A stretch of DNA of 64,000 bases from Plantago major (taxonomy: Eukaryota; Streptophyta; Magnoliopsida; Lamiales; Plantaginaceae): the NCBI GenBank assembly GCA_026545765.1, contig CM048841.1, positions 94,073,352 to 94,137,351 of the forward strand, given 5' to 3'. The notes beneath the pieces are model-generated. The model made no database searches and was not told the origin of the DNA. It saw nothing but the letters and a program-made list of their open reading frames with translations. Each line of letters begins with the position of its first letter. Position 1 is the first letter of the stretch. This document shows positions 11,840 through 23,928 of the stretch, one piece after another. The position numbers and the translations under genes are program-made.

Positions 11840-13364
11840 TCATCAGCCTGTTTCATCACATTGCTTGGAGTTTGATATTTGCTTTTGATTGATCCATAGT
11901 CTATTGGAAACCACAGCCGAAGGCTGGCTTATTTATCAGTTTCTGAGATTTAATGTTGATTCAATTAAGGGATCTGAAACCATGTATACATTGTGGAGGA
12001 ATTGGAAGAACATTGAGATGCACCTATGTTTATGTGCTCAACATTTCAATTTAGAAAAAAGGTTATGGGTAGATATAAAGTGAGAATTTACTGTTTGACC
12101 AAAATAAGTCGGTGAACATTTAACCATAACTTAACAATCTAATTTGATAAGTTACTTGAGGTATCTTATTTTGAAAAAATAAACTAACAAGTCGGTTCGT
12201 TTAATATTCTATATTTAGTCAAATAATTAGTTTATCACTTAATTTAAAATAACTCCCATTAAAATAATTAATAAGATAGTTTATATCTATCAACTTTAAC
12301 TAACTAGGTTATCACTTATCATCTATCTAGTTATCTACAATTAACTTAACTAACTAATCCGTTAGGTCATCACTTATCATCTATCTAGTCATCTCAGTTA
12401 ACTATGCTAAAACTAGTACTAACCCGCGGCGATGCCACGGTATAATTTACTTTTAATAATAAAATAGAAATGTGTGGATTAAATAAATTAATCGAGAAAG
12501 TAAGATAGTCAAAATTCCTGTAGACAACGTTGGTCGTGGTGTCGATCGGAAGTCATTCTTCATCTAATATTATATCATTGAGTGTTTATTTATGTTAACT
12601 ATAGAAAATGTAAAAATAGGGTCCTACCTTGCTCGACTTATTAATTAGTAACAAGTACATGTTTTTTTACAAAAAAAAATCTATCCCTCAAACGGAACCA
12701 AAATAAAATATAAAAGTATACAACACAATCAATAGGGTTGTTCTAACAATCATGTGATGATATGGTCACCCCACCACACACAAATATTATACAAACGTAA
12801 TTTCACATGTTACGGTTATTTTTTCCAACCTACCGGTTCCCAGCAACCCCGCGGTGGTATGCGTCACCCCACCAAAGACACATAAGAGAGTTTCCCCACC
12901 TAGAGAGTATCAGGTCCCCCAGGCCCGTTATGTATCAAGAAAGTAGAGAGAAGATCGAAGAGAGTTTAGAGAGTATATGCACCCAAAAAATGTAGTTTTT
13001 ACTAACTTAATCATAAAATGTTGCGGTTATGTCTTGTAACAAAGGTATTGAACGGGTTCGAGTATATACCAGACCGGACATGAACATCATTATTTCGAAC
13101 GGGGTTGAAATTCGGGTTAGATAGAACTGGTCCTTCCAGCCAGAGATCGTAGAGAAGAGAAACCTTATACCTCATCATACCGATCGAATCTTATACATAA
13201 AGAAAAGGAAATTGAAAGTCTTCACATGTAAAATGTTGTTGATAGACATGTAAAGATCAACACACCACCAATTAGCTCACATGTGTCTCTTCTATCTTTT
13301 GGAACTGAAAAGAGCACGTCTAGTACATGATTCATAGAACATTCTTAGAAGATCAGTTGAAGGG
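11840..13364. other. Intergenic, with short duplicated words
   Basis: This begins with the SCPL 3' flank. At about 12300-12410 a ~55-base unit containing ATCACTTATCATCTATCTAG occurs twice in tandem. At 12425 the words ACTAGTACTAACCCGCG...GCCACGG resemble a common plant repeat end. No gene was seen. Confidence 0.4.
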
Positions 13365-14474
13365 ACTATGTCAATCATAAATCCACAGGTCCTCCTATAT
13401 GGATTCATGCCCATTAAGTAAATTCATTTGTGGGTCATGATTTTGATGGAATTATGGGATTTAGAAGATTTGATTGATCACATTTATAAATATTTACAAA
13501 GGTTGAATATCATTGGCAGAATTATGTAACCAAAATTAGATTAAAATTGTACAGGTAACAGAACCAAATACGCATCAACTTGGCATCAAAAATAAATTTA
13601 CCCTGATTATAATTATTTTGTAATTTTTTTATCTAAAAAAATGAAAGAATTTTTCACATTGATTTGAGGCCAAAGTACTATAGCTAGAATTGATAATAAA
13701 AACTGGTCTTTGTAATATATGGATAGATCTCATCTTCACATGCCTAAAAATTGAAAATTAATTGATTACTTTAATATTCTTTACCTTCTCATCTCATCTA
13801 CATTATTCACTATCTCCTACGACTATTCATTATCTATCATATAAGTATTTAGAGAAAAGTCGAAACCTAAATTAAAAAATAAAAAGAAACGTAGAGAGTT
13901 AATACAACTTAAAATGAATTTATTTTTACATTAATTTTGCATTAGAAAATGTCCAAGTAATTAAAAAGCGCTCCAAGTATCATTTATGCACATGCAGATC
14001 ATGTGTGCTTCAAAGTACCATTAACTTTAGAATATAGTAGAAAAATATACGAAAGTGCATGCCCAAAATAACTGAAAGTGCACAAATGGTATGGTCGTAT
14101 GGATATATATATATATATGAGGCTAATCAAAATAATCGTATATTTTAGTTTGTCCAGAATGTTTGATGCTAAACTATTTAAAATGAGTATCTTTTTTAAT
14201 GCTTGATGCTACGTTAATTATTTATAATGTGTTTTAATGAGTCGTTTTTAAATTTTAAAATTCCATTATTTCATTTTATCTTATTCAATAAATTTAAATT
14301 TTATTTTAATGAATAAAAATATTTATTTAATTAATAATAATATTTAAGATTAGTGTTGTTGCTAATATTATGTGAGCAATGTTATTGCTCGTTGACAAAA
14401 TTTTATGACTTATGGTTGCTGAAAATGTGGAAGTCCATGAATAGTGCTTTTTAATAGATGATGATTATTATTAC

Positions 14475-14512
<38 letters not shown>

Positions 14513-15626
14513 TTCATTAAATAAATTATTCATTCCCTAAAATAAAATATTAATATATCTCATATAATTTTATATATCTACAAAAATCCAAAAAATATTT
14601 TTAATATATATTTGAATTCGCCGTGACAATACGAATCTAAGACACCAATCTTGAATACTATTATTAATTAAATAAATTGTTTTATTCATTAAAATAAAAT
14701 ATAAATTTATTGAATAAGATAAAATGAAATAATAAAATTTTAAAAATTAAAAACGACTCATTAAAATACATTATAAATAATTAACGTAGCACCAATCATT
14801 CAAAAAGATACTCATTTTAAATAGTTTAGCATCAAACATTCTTGACAAACTAAAATATATACGATTATTTTGATTTTATATATATATAGATATACACATG
14901 ACCATACCATTTGTGCACTTTAGGTTATTCTGGCACTTTCGTATATTTTTATACTATATTCTAAAGTTGATGGGTTTACTTTAAAGCATACATGATCCAC
15001 ATGTGCATAAATTATACTTGGAGCACTTTCTAATTACTTGAACATTTTCTAATACAAAATTAAAGTAAAAAGAAATTCATTTTAAGTTGTATTAACTCTC
15101 TACGTTTTTTTGTTTTTGAATTTACGTTTCGACTTTTCTCTAAATACTTATGTATGAAAAATAATGAATAGTCGTAGGAGATAGTGAATAAAGTAGAAGG
15201 GGTGAGAAGGTAAAGAATAAAGTAATAAATTAATTTTTAATTTTTAGACATGTGAAGATGAGATCTATCAATATATTATAAAGACCAATTTTTATTATCA
15301 ATTCTAGCTATGGTACTTTGGCCTCAAATCAATGTGAAAAATTCTTTCATTTTTTTAGATTAAAAAATTACAAAACAATTATAATCAGGGTAAATTTATT
15401 TTTGTTTCCAAGTTAATGTGTATTTGGTTCTGTTACCTTTACAATTTTAATCTAATTTTGGTTACATAATTCTGCCAATGATATTCAACCTTTACAACTA
15501 TTTATAAATGTGATCAATCAAATCTTCTAAATCCCATAATTGCATCAAAATCGCTACCCACACACTAATTTTCTTAATGGGCATGAATCCAGATTGGATG
15601 ACCTTTGGATCTATGCTTGACATAGT
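13365..15626. repeat. 2.26-kb palindrome with ~1-kb inverted arms
   Basis: Arm 1 (13365-14357) and arm 2 (14642-15626) are inverted copies along their whole length. Matching landmarks include GGATTCATGCCCATTAAG near the outer ends, AGATTTGATTGATCACATTT, TTGAGGCCAAAGTAC and AAAATGAGTATCTTTTT. The arms differ by scattered substitutions and small indels, so the pairing is imperfect. The 284-base spacer holds a (TTA)n tract. There is no coding content. It looks like a foldback or long-TIR DNA element, or an inverted duplication. Confidence 0.8.
14461..14512. repeat. (TTA)n microsatellite
   Basis: About seventeen ATT/TTA units with one ACT interruption, at the centre of the palindrome spacer. Confidence 0.85.
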
Positions 15627-16215
15627 GAAAATGCAACTAATTCCACGTAGGATTGAATTAATTTAATATATGATCTATTTTTTTAAATTAATTATTTCAT
15701 TTTATCTTTTTTAATAAATTTATATTTTATTTTAATAAATAATATAATTTATTTAAAGAATAATAGTATTCAAGATTGGTGTCTATGGATTCATCTTGTC
15801 ACAGGAAATTCAAATATATGTTCAATATATTTTTTGAATTTTTATAGATAAAGTTATATGAGATTTAATAAAAATTATATATGCAACCAACATACCAAAT
15901 ATAAACTATGAAATATGTATATACCGGTTGAAAATGCAACTAATTCCATGTATGATTGAATTAATTTAATAAATATTCTATTTTTAAAATTTCAGTATTT
16001 CATTTTATCTTATTTAATAAATTTATGTTTTATTTTAATAGATAAAATAATTTATTTAATTAATAATAGTATTCAAGATTGGTGTCTATGGATTTATTTA
16101 ATTCAAATATATGTTCCATATATTTTTCGGATTTTTTTAGATAAAGTTATATGAGATTTAATAAAAATTATATATGCAGTCAACATACCAAACAATAACA
16201 TTGAAATATATACTG
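15627..16215. repeat. Two ~300-base tandem repeats abutting the palindrome
   Basis: Unit 1 (15627-15929) and unit 2 (15930-~16215) both run from GAAAATGCAACTAATTCCA through ATTCAAGATTGGTGTCTATGG to AAAAATTATATATGCA. A third unit starts near 16215 and breaks off. Part of the unit (ATTCAAGATTGGTGTC and neighbouring AT-rich words) also occurs, inverted, in the palindrome spacer and arm 2, so both structures share one repeat family. Confidence 0.75.
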
Positions 16216-17139
16216 ACTAAAATGTAACTAATTTCACAAAATTCCACGTAGAATTGATTTTGGTGATGTTTAAACCATTGTGCTTTACATAATATATGGA
16301 TGGATGGATAGAGTCTTAGTTCAAATCACATTAATTGCTACCCAGTCATTTATAGTTAACTTTAGTAAACAGAGACTAATATTAATAGATCACAGTAGTT
16401 CATCGTCGATTAAATCTACATATTGAAATTGAATTAGAACATGATTCATTAAATGCTCTTTATTATTTCCACTTTTGTAATATGTTTCAAGTAAAATCCT
16501 TAAATTTGGCATCCCCTCATTCTTCTCCTATATAAGTCCATCAAAAGGGACCATTACTGAAAGTTATGAACCTCATTGCTTGTTATTTTGAGAAACAAAG
16601 CCTTAGTGCTAACATTGTAGGGCATACTCCCTTTGTCTTCCTTAATGATAAGTCATTCACTAAACCTTGAGATCTATTTATACTTAGTAGCACTAATAAA
16701 GTCCAAATTGGTTAATCATAAACTAATGGATATGATAATGATCCAAATAGCAATAGTACTCTTGAGCCTTGATCTTGAAGCTGAAAGAACAACAACTAGA
16801 TTGATCCAAAAACAGTTGAAAAAGTAAATCTACCTCCATCAACAGTTCATGCTTCTCTCTCACACCCACTTACCCACCCACCCCACCCACCCACCTCACC
16901 AAAATGTCAGAAATACCCTCCTCTTCTTGGCTTCCTCTTCACCATTTTTGAACCATTTCTTCAGCTCCAACTTGTCACTCTAGTTGCAGACTATCACACT
17001 TTTGTTTGTTTTTCAGTTGCTAGAAAGGTTAGATCGAAAATATGCTTGCTTTTTAACCGCTTATTCTTTAGTTAGATGTTGAAAAAGTAGTAAAGTTCGT
17101 TTCTTGATATAGAAAAAGTAGTAAAGTTCGTTTCTTGAT
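16216..17139. other. Upstream region of the TBL gene
   Basis: No gene was recognised. It includes a CACCCAC-rich pyrimidine/C patch at about 16860-16895 and a perfect short direct repeat (GAAAAAGTAGTAAAGTTCGTTTCTTGATAT, two copies at about 17080-17138) just before the ATG, probably in the 5' leader. The open frame at 16633-16827 looks spurious. Confidence 0.45.
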
Positions 17140-19865
17140 ATGTTTGCTTCCATGAATGAGTGGTTATTAGAGTTGAATACATCAATGAGTAGATCATATT
17201 GGAGGTTTCATGGTCATTTTATGAAGCCTGCTTCTAGGAAAGTTGTCAAATTTAGCAAATCTATATATGGGCATCACAGTAACAAAAGTTGGGGGTTTCA
17301 GTCTTTTACTGCTTTGTTCATGGTTGGTTCATTTCTGTGCTTTCTGGTAGTTATTGGATCTAGCTATTACTACAGTTTGCCTCCTGAAACTAAAGTTGAG
17401 CACTATGGTAATGGAATGAAGAATATCACCATGCCTAGTGATGTTGGGTCATGTAATTTGTTTGAGGGCAAATGGGTGGTTGATGAGAGTTATCCTCTGT
17501 ACAATGCGTCTCAATGTCCATTCGCAGAACGGGGTTTTAATTGTTTGGGTAATGGTAGGAAGGATCAAGGGTATCTTAAGTGGAAGTGGAAGCCTAATGA
17601 TTGTGAAATACAGCGGTTTGATGCTCGTGTTGTGTTGGAGAAGCTTCGTGGGAAAAGAGTAGTCTTTGTTGGAGACTCGCTGAGTCGTACTCAGTGGGAG
17701 TCTATGATTTGTATGCTGATGACCGGGGTGGAGGATAAGAGGAGTGTGTATGAGGCTAATGGGAATAAGATTACGAAGCAGATTAGGCATCTGGCTGTTC
17801 GTTTTAGCTCTTTTGGTTTGTCAATTGAGTTTTACCGCTCAGTTTTCTTAGTGAAGCCAGGGCCAGCTCCTAGGCGTTCACCAAAGAGGGTTAGGATGGC
17901 TTTGAAGCTCGATCAAATGGATGAGAGTAATGGGGAGTGGATTGATTCTGATATTCTCGTCTTTAATTCGGGGCATTGGTGGACACCAACAAAGCTTTTT
18001 GAACTGTAAGCATCTTTTGTTTGCATGCTTTAAGTAAGATATATTTGCCTGTTACTTAATAAATGATTGCATTTTCATTTGTGTCTGTACTCTGATCAAT
18101 GTAGTGACATTATTCAACCTGATTCTGTAACACTCAATTATCTGGTTGAATTAGAAATCTGTAAAGAGTAATAACTAGTAACCCCATTGAGTGTATTTTG
18201 GCCTCTGGTTGGGGTAATCTGCATACATTTTTGTGACTACTGAGCTTTAAGACCTTGTTATTTTGAGTACAACTTTATCCATGTGATGCTTCTGAATCAG
18301 ACAATTTGTTACCAGTACGATGTTGAGTCCTATGTATCAGACCCAGCTAGAAGACATTAAAACATGTAATATGTTTACATAATAATATCTAATACTAGTA
18401 TATAATATCAATAAGATCTGTCTTGTTACTTGATGTTTGTTGAAATTTTGAGTTACTAATTTGCATTTTCAGACAGGGGCTGGTATTTTCAAGTTGGGGG
18501 AAGGATGAAGCTAGGAATGACGATAAATAGTGCTTTCAGAACTGCGTTATCCACCTGGCAGACTTGGACAGAGAAAACAATAGATCCAAAGAGAACACAA
18601 GTATTCTTCCGAACCTTTGAATCCACCCACTGGAGGTACGTTATGGTATCTATCTGAACACATATGGACATGCATCATGTTACCAAGTTCATACTATTCT
18701 CCAACTTTTTCTTGGTCAATTTCATACTGTGGTGCTGATAATGTCGCACGATAAATGGACCTTCATGCATCATGTATGTATCGGGTTTAGTCTGAACTTC
18801 TATTTTTTTGTCCAAAATTGACTTTTTAGTTTAACTTCACGTCTTCACCATACACATCATAACGTGATCATAGATCTTTTGGAAGCTCACTGATCAGCTT
18901 CTATAAGCGCCTGAGGGGGTGCTTCTCTTGTATTTATGATGCAAGAAAGGTCAAGCAAAAGCCTCAAGTCTTGGTTTCACTGGAAACGGACTTATATAAA
19001 ATTCTATATATGTTGCTTAGAAAAGCTCCGGGAGAGCTTCCAACTTATTAATGCAGCAAAAATAGGTTCTTAAAAGGCAACTTTTGACTTATCTTCTCTA
19101 ATATTAAGTTGTTCGAATATGAAAAGCTAGTTGATACATGCCAGGCACAAGTTTCTTCACTAGTATAATCTGAAAATAAATATCAGCAGGTTTCGCTATT
19201 TTTTCACACTTCTTTCAACCCACAAATACCCTATTCCCTAAAAAGTTACTTCTACTTGCTTTTTGCTAACTCTCAGCCCTTCTAGAATCACACAAGTTAT
19301 TGAAAAGCACCCCCGTGATGTAAGTGGCACCCGCATGAAGGTTTACATTTTGAAGGGTGGTCTTACACTACTACATAGTAGCTTAATTATGTTTACTTTG
19401 GTTATGTAGCCTTCGCTTGTCCTATAGGAAATTGTACATAGAGGGTAATTACATGGTTTCTATTTTCTAATATTACTACTAGCTCGTATTCGAGTCACAT
19501 CAGTCTCCAAAATGATTTCAATTATACTCATGGAAAATGCACACCATCTAACGAGTTACCTGTCTTGGTGCTGTCACATTCGCAGCAGGGGAAGCCATCA
19601 AAATTGCAAAGTTACAAAAGAGCCCTTATCACAAGTTAAAGAGAGACGACCAAACGTAATATCTGATGCAATAGTGAACACTATGAAAAATGTATCATTT
19701 CCAGTCAAACTATTACATGTTACTTCCATGGGGGCATTCAGGAGCGATGCACACGTGGGTACTTGGAGTGATAATCCGTCAGTGCCCGATTGTAGCCATT
19801 GGTGCTTGCCTGGATTACCAGATACGTGGAATGAACTCCTCTTCTCATTCCTTCTTTCGAAGTGA
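17140..19865 (+). CDS. TBL: TRICHOME BIREFRINGENCE-LIKE wall polysaccharide O-acetyltransferase
   Basis: Three exons: 17140-18005, 18477-18635 and 19586-19865, 434 codons. A type II membrane anchor covers about residues 53-75, consistent with a Golgi location. The PMR5N/TBL domain (residues 104-160) starts [17 protein letters not shown]. The catalytic GDS motif ([12 protein letters not shown], 178-180) and the C-terminal DxxH motif (D410-CS-H413 in DCSHWCLPG) are both intact. The family transfers acetyl groups to xylan, mannan or pectin. The overall wording suggests the TBL8-11 group, but the exact ortholog is not proven. A second in-frame ATG lies four codons downstream of the chosen start. 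Exon 3 begins at a tandem acceptor (GCAGCAG). The next gene downstream is also a wall-formation gene. Confidence 0.9.
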
Positions 19866-20393
19866 AGGGAATCTCTGACGAATTTCTAACACGTGAGTTT
19901 TTAATATTCATTACATTCTTTTATGTGTTCGAGAGGCTATTCTTTGTTCATTCATAGATTTAGAGGTCTGTGTATCATGTCCATGCCAACATAGATTTGT
20001 CCTTTCCCGTCGAGTAGCCCTGCGTTGTCTTGAACACAGAAATCTGTACTGTATTCAATGTGATATTGATTTCCATTGATGTACTATGTCTAGCTCTTGT
20101 AATGTCAACCATACATGGAGTTGGATTTTCTGTGTAATCTGTGATACATACACTCAGTTGATCAATTTTATCTTACATCATGTTTGAGGATATGATATAT
20201 GTGAAGAAGTGTATTCCACTGCAATCAATGCACAACACAAATCTTAAAATGTGAGTCAAGTCTTAGGATTCTTGAAAGCATTGTGATAAGCAAAATGGCT
20301 CATCAATCAGTATATAATGAGCTAGAGAAGCTCTTCAACCTCACCAACATTCAAGTATCCAATCTAATCTATTCATCTCCTCAAAACATCAGA

Positions 20394-20834
20394 ATGGCCT
20401 CACCTGTTGACTCCACATTTCACCCATCCCAGCCATCTCCCGACAATGGCCCTACCGTCATTGTACTCGTCTTCATCTCATTTGGTTCCATTTTCTTCGT
20501 CGCCTTGTGCTTCTTTGCTTTGTACTGCTTCATGAAGAAGAGGAACAAGTGCTGCTTGTTCAAGAAGAAGAAGACGGTGGAAGAAACTGATGTTATACGT
20601 ATGGACGAGCACCGCAGGGTGAAGGAGGCCATTGTAGAGGGACCTAATGGTAAAGAAAGTGTGGTGCTGAGCATTGAAGATGACAAACATATTGAAGAAA
20701 AGATTTCCATCAATGAAAAGATGGAGAAAGAAAAAGAAGTTGTTGCAGAGACTGGTGATCTTGAGACTGGAGAGCCTTCTTCAAAGCCTGCTAGTGTTTA
20801 TCACACTCATCACCATCTTGTGCACAAGCCTTGA
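20394..20834 (+). CDS. TED6/TED7-like single-pass membrane protein
   Basis: A single exon of 146 codons from the ATG at 20394. The frame is open back to 20283, but the family N-terminus begins MASPVDSTFHPSQPSPDNGP, so the internal start is preferred. A strong membrane segment (VIVLVFISFGSIFFVALCFF) covers residues 21-46. A Cys/Lys stretch follows, then a charged cytosolic tail ending in HTHHHLVHKP. TED6 and TED7 are tracheary-element proteins that bind secondary-wall cellulose synthase in vessel cells, so a role in xylem secondary wall is inferred. It sits about 530 bases downstream of the TBL gene on the same strand. Confidence 0.8.
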   Translation: MASPVDSTFHPSQPSPDNGPTVIVLVFISFGSIFFVALCFFALYCFMKKRNKCCLFKKKKTVEETDVIRMDEHRRVKEAIVEGPNGKESVVLSIEDDKHIEEKISINEKMEKEKEVVAETGDLETGEPSSKPASVYHTHHHLVHKP

Positions 20835-21733
20835 CTGACAATGCTAGCATGATTCAACAAATGATTATGCTTATTGAGAGCGATTTGCTATAAATAATCA
20901 ACAACAAAATAAAGGATTTCCACTTTTTCTTTATGTAACATACCAGGAGATTTACTATATTGCCTGGTTCAACATTTCAAGATTTAGGTAGCTATGTCCA
21001 TATATAATAATATACTACAATGAATTAAATTTCTTCATCCTAAACCATGTGTCATTTTTCATATTTCATATTTCATTTATACTGGTCACAACTTACAAAT
21101 AACCCTTTTACATGTCTAGCAAATAGTAATAAGCAACATGCTAGCAATTTGATGCGACATCTCACATTATTTACACTACTTTTGAATTACACGTTAACAT
21201 GCACGTCAAAAAAGAACATAGTAGTATATTTGTACTCTACCGGAGTGCATTATTATTGACAGGTTTTACGAAGTCTTCGTATTGGTAACCATCTAAATAC
21301 CTTGTGTTTTGATGAAATTTATAATAACGGATGCTACATTACACTAGCGGACCTCAAACATCTATGATGACATAAATCCATCATATAACTGCGTATAAAG
21401 TATAATGTTCCGATATGTGTATCGATTTGCTTTGACAAGACAAGTTATGTGTTTTTAATGCATAATTCATTTATGGCCTGAAGAATGACTAGATATAAAT
21501 TACTCGTGTGAACCAATAAAAGATGTCATGAATATGGCAGTTCCTACGCATATTATATGGACCAGTTCGAGCGATGACCAATATCCAGCTTTTAGAAGAA
21601 ATGTACAACAGTCATGAAAAGGCACCAGGTGATCTAGGAAGTACTAGATACAAACATATAAGTCCCACGTGAATTCCACATTGGTAAGTGGTTTGAGTTC
21701 ACTTAACCAAAGTCTCGTGCTCGAGCTTGTGGA
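20835..21733. other. Intergenic, 3' of the TED6/7-like gene
   Basis: AT-rich, no gene seen. Near 21660-21733 the text (CCACATTGG...AAGTCTCGTGCTCGAGCTTGTGG) looks like an older retroelement fragment into which the following hAT-like element inserted. Confidence 0.35.
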
Positions 21734-21835
21734 CTATGTTTTAAAAGCCGGAACCGAAAGGTTGAGCCGGCCACCCTCAAAAAAAGGTTCAACCGGGTCG
21801 GACCAGTTCACCCGGATAGAGCCGGTATGACGTCA

Positions 21836-21930
<95 letters not shown>

Positions 21931-22617
21931 GCTAAATTTTTCATATTAAAGTAAATGGTGCCAAACATAGATAGATGAGAAACATAAACATTAAAAGTCA
22001 CAACTTCATATAATCATAAAAATGACATCATCAAGTCATACACATTACAATCATAAAAGTCTACAAGCAATTAATGAGATAATAGAGTTCCAAAGATCAA
22101 ACTCAACAATAATACGAGAGTTCAACATCATCGTTCTCATTTGTTGTAACATTTTCCGCATTTCCTAAATACAAAACATATAGATTATATAATGACCAAC
22201 AAAATGAATAACTAATAAATAGAACAAACATGAATTTTATGTTTGATTTGCATTATAAAGTATAAACCCAATAGAAAACTCAAAATATACATAACAATTA
22301 ACAATAAACTCAACAATAAAATATATTTAATTTATATAGTTCAAGAATAAAAAATACAGGCACAAAGAAAAAAAAGACATATTTTTTTTTTATTCTAATC
22401 GTGAGGAGGCTTTTATTTTTTAAAATTAAAATTGCAGAAAAAACCTTTTTCCTAAGTCAAGACTGACGGTTTAGTTGAAAAAAAAAGCCCAACCGGCCCA
22501 ACCCGGTTTTGGGCCGAGTTTGCCGGTTTTTGGGGCAGCGGCTCAATACCGGTTTTTTAGCCCTATTTGGGCCGACCAAGACCGGTTTAGCGGTCGGACC
22601 CGAATTTTAAAACATAG
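21734..22617. mobile_element. hAT-like non-autonomous transposon (884 bp)
   Basis: Perfect 13-base terminal inverted repeats, CTATGTTTTAAAA and TTTTAAAACATAG, with CCGG-rich subterminal words on both sides. The element is flanked by an exact 8-base target duplication CTTGTGGA at 21726-21733 and 22618-22625. The 8-base duplication points to the hAT superfamily. The interior holds a (TA)n tract and no transposase. Confidence 0.8.
21839..21927. repeat. (TA)n microsatellite inside the hAT-like element
   Basis: Two long runs of TA separated by GTATCTA. Length is prone to error in assembly. Confidence 0.9.
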
Positions 22618-22683
22618 CTTGTGGATGTAAAAAGCTGAGAGATTCGCCTCTAAAAAAGATACCGACATTGATCTACTCAATTA

Positions 22684-22920
22684 CTCCCTCCATTTCAGAG
22701 AAAGTGTTACATTTTGACTTTGGTCATTAATCTTGAGTTTGTACAATTCTTCATAACGATAATAAAATAATTTAATAAAACCATATAATAAAAATTTAAT
22801 TACTAAATTTTCATTATATAATTTTAATAATTTATTTATTAATATCGTTAAAGAATTAAGCTAAACGCTATATGACCGTAATCAAGAAATGTAACACTTT
22901 TTCCAAATTATGAGATTTCG
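22684..22920. mobile_element. Stowaway-like MITE
   Basis: The left end is TA then CTCCCTCCATTTCAGAGAAA. The inner inverted words AAAGTGTTACATTTT and AAATGTAACACTTTTT pair. The right terminal bases have decayed, so the end is approximate. Confidence 0.6.
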
Positions 22921-23928
22921 TATGTAGTCGGAAAAAATTGAAAGAATGGGTTATAAGGAAAACGACCCGGCTGTGGCAACGTTTGATGGGAACCGTAGAA
23001 ATAAATATCACATGGAACCTACAGAATCCCCACAAGAACAACAACAACAAGAAGATTTTTAAAGACCAAACAAAACCAAACAGAAGAGAGGTTAGTGTTA
23101 TAATTGGAAGTACAACCGTCATTCATTTGTTTTGGGTTGCTGCTGAACCAGGTTGTCTGTTCCCTCCCAAATCCCAAATATACACCCATAACTCCACATG
23201 TCATTTACTCATTGATTGTTTTCCTCCATCTGCTCTTTCTCAAATCTCATCATCATTGCAATCATTCTCTCCAGCTCTCATATTTCACTATAGGTACGTT
23301 TCTACTTTCAATTTCTTGTGCAGCTCACATGTTTGTTGAAATGCCCAACTGAACCCTTTTCGATTCTTGCTAAAAGGATATGTAGGATTGTGATGATAGG
23401 CGAGTGAATTCTTGATTTCTTGATAAGTTTTGTAACAATGTTCAGTTTTCAAGCTTCAATTTGTTGAATTGGGGATTACATTCTAGCTTGCGGTGAAGGG
23501 ATAAAGTCATTATCCTGCATTTTCATTTTTCTTTCTGGTTTTCTTCTCTAGTCGTAGTATTATACTTAAGTATTGTTACTGTTATTCACTTTTACTAGAA
23601 AGGAGAAGTTTGTGAATATTCATTATTCATCTCCAAAATGTGGCATTTTTACTTCTTTGAGAACTTCCATTGCTCATTTCAGACTCAGATGTCAATTCAT
23701 AAAGATTAAAAATCGTTACTTGGTAGTTGGTACCATTTTGTTGTGGTTTAAATGTGTCTTCATCCTGTGTAATGTGCTTATGTTCTTTAACAGGTAGTAG
23801 GTAAGAATAAAGTACTTGTCGTTGCTATCAAAATTCTTTGACATTAAGGTGACGGGGTACTTATGATTGATCAAGTCTTCATGAGCATGAACGTAGAATT
23901 TTGATATATTCGCGTTCATAGTTACATA
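22921..23928. other. Upstream/leader region of MEX1
   Basis: About 1 kb without a recognised gene. The short frames on both strands are not conserved-looking. A spliced 5' UTR of the MEX1 transcript may start here; a pyrimidine-rich CATCTGCTCTTTCTC stretch near 23225-23275 fits a plant leader. Confidence 0.35.

Noticed and set aside
12420..12445. CCCGCGGCGATGCCACGG word resembling a common plant repeat terminus
   Set aside because: Only one end was seen, so no element could be delimited.
16633..16827. 64-codon frame upstream of the TBL gene
   Set aside because: No motif, no splice partners, AT-driven composition.
21789..22001. Tyr/Ile repeat frame
   Set aside because: A translation of the (TA)n microsatellite.
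22938..23352. Overlapping 133- and 82-codon plus-strand frames
   Set aside because: No family features; more likely MEX1 promoter or leader.
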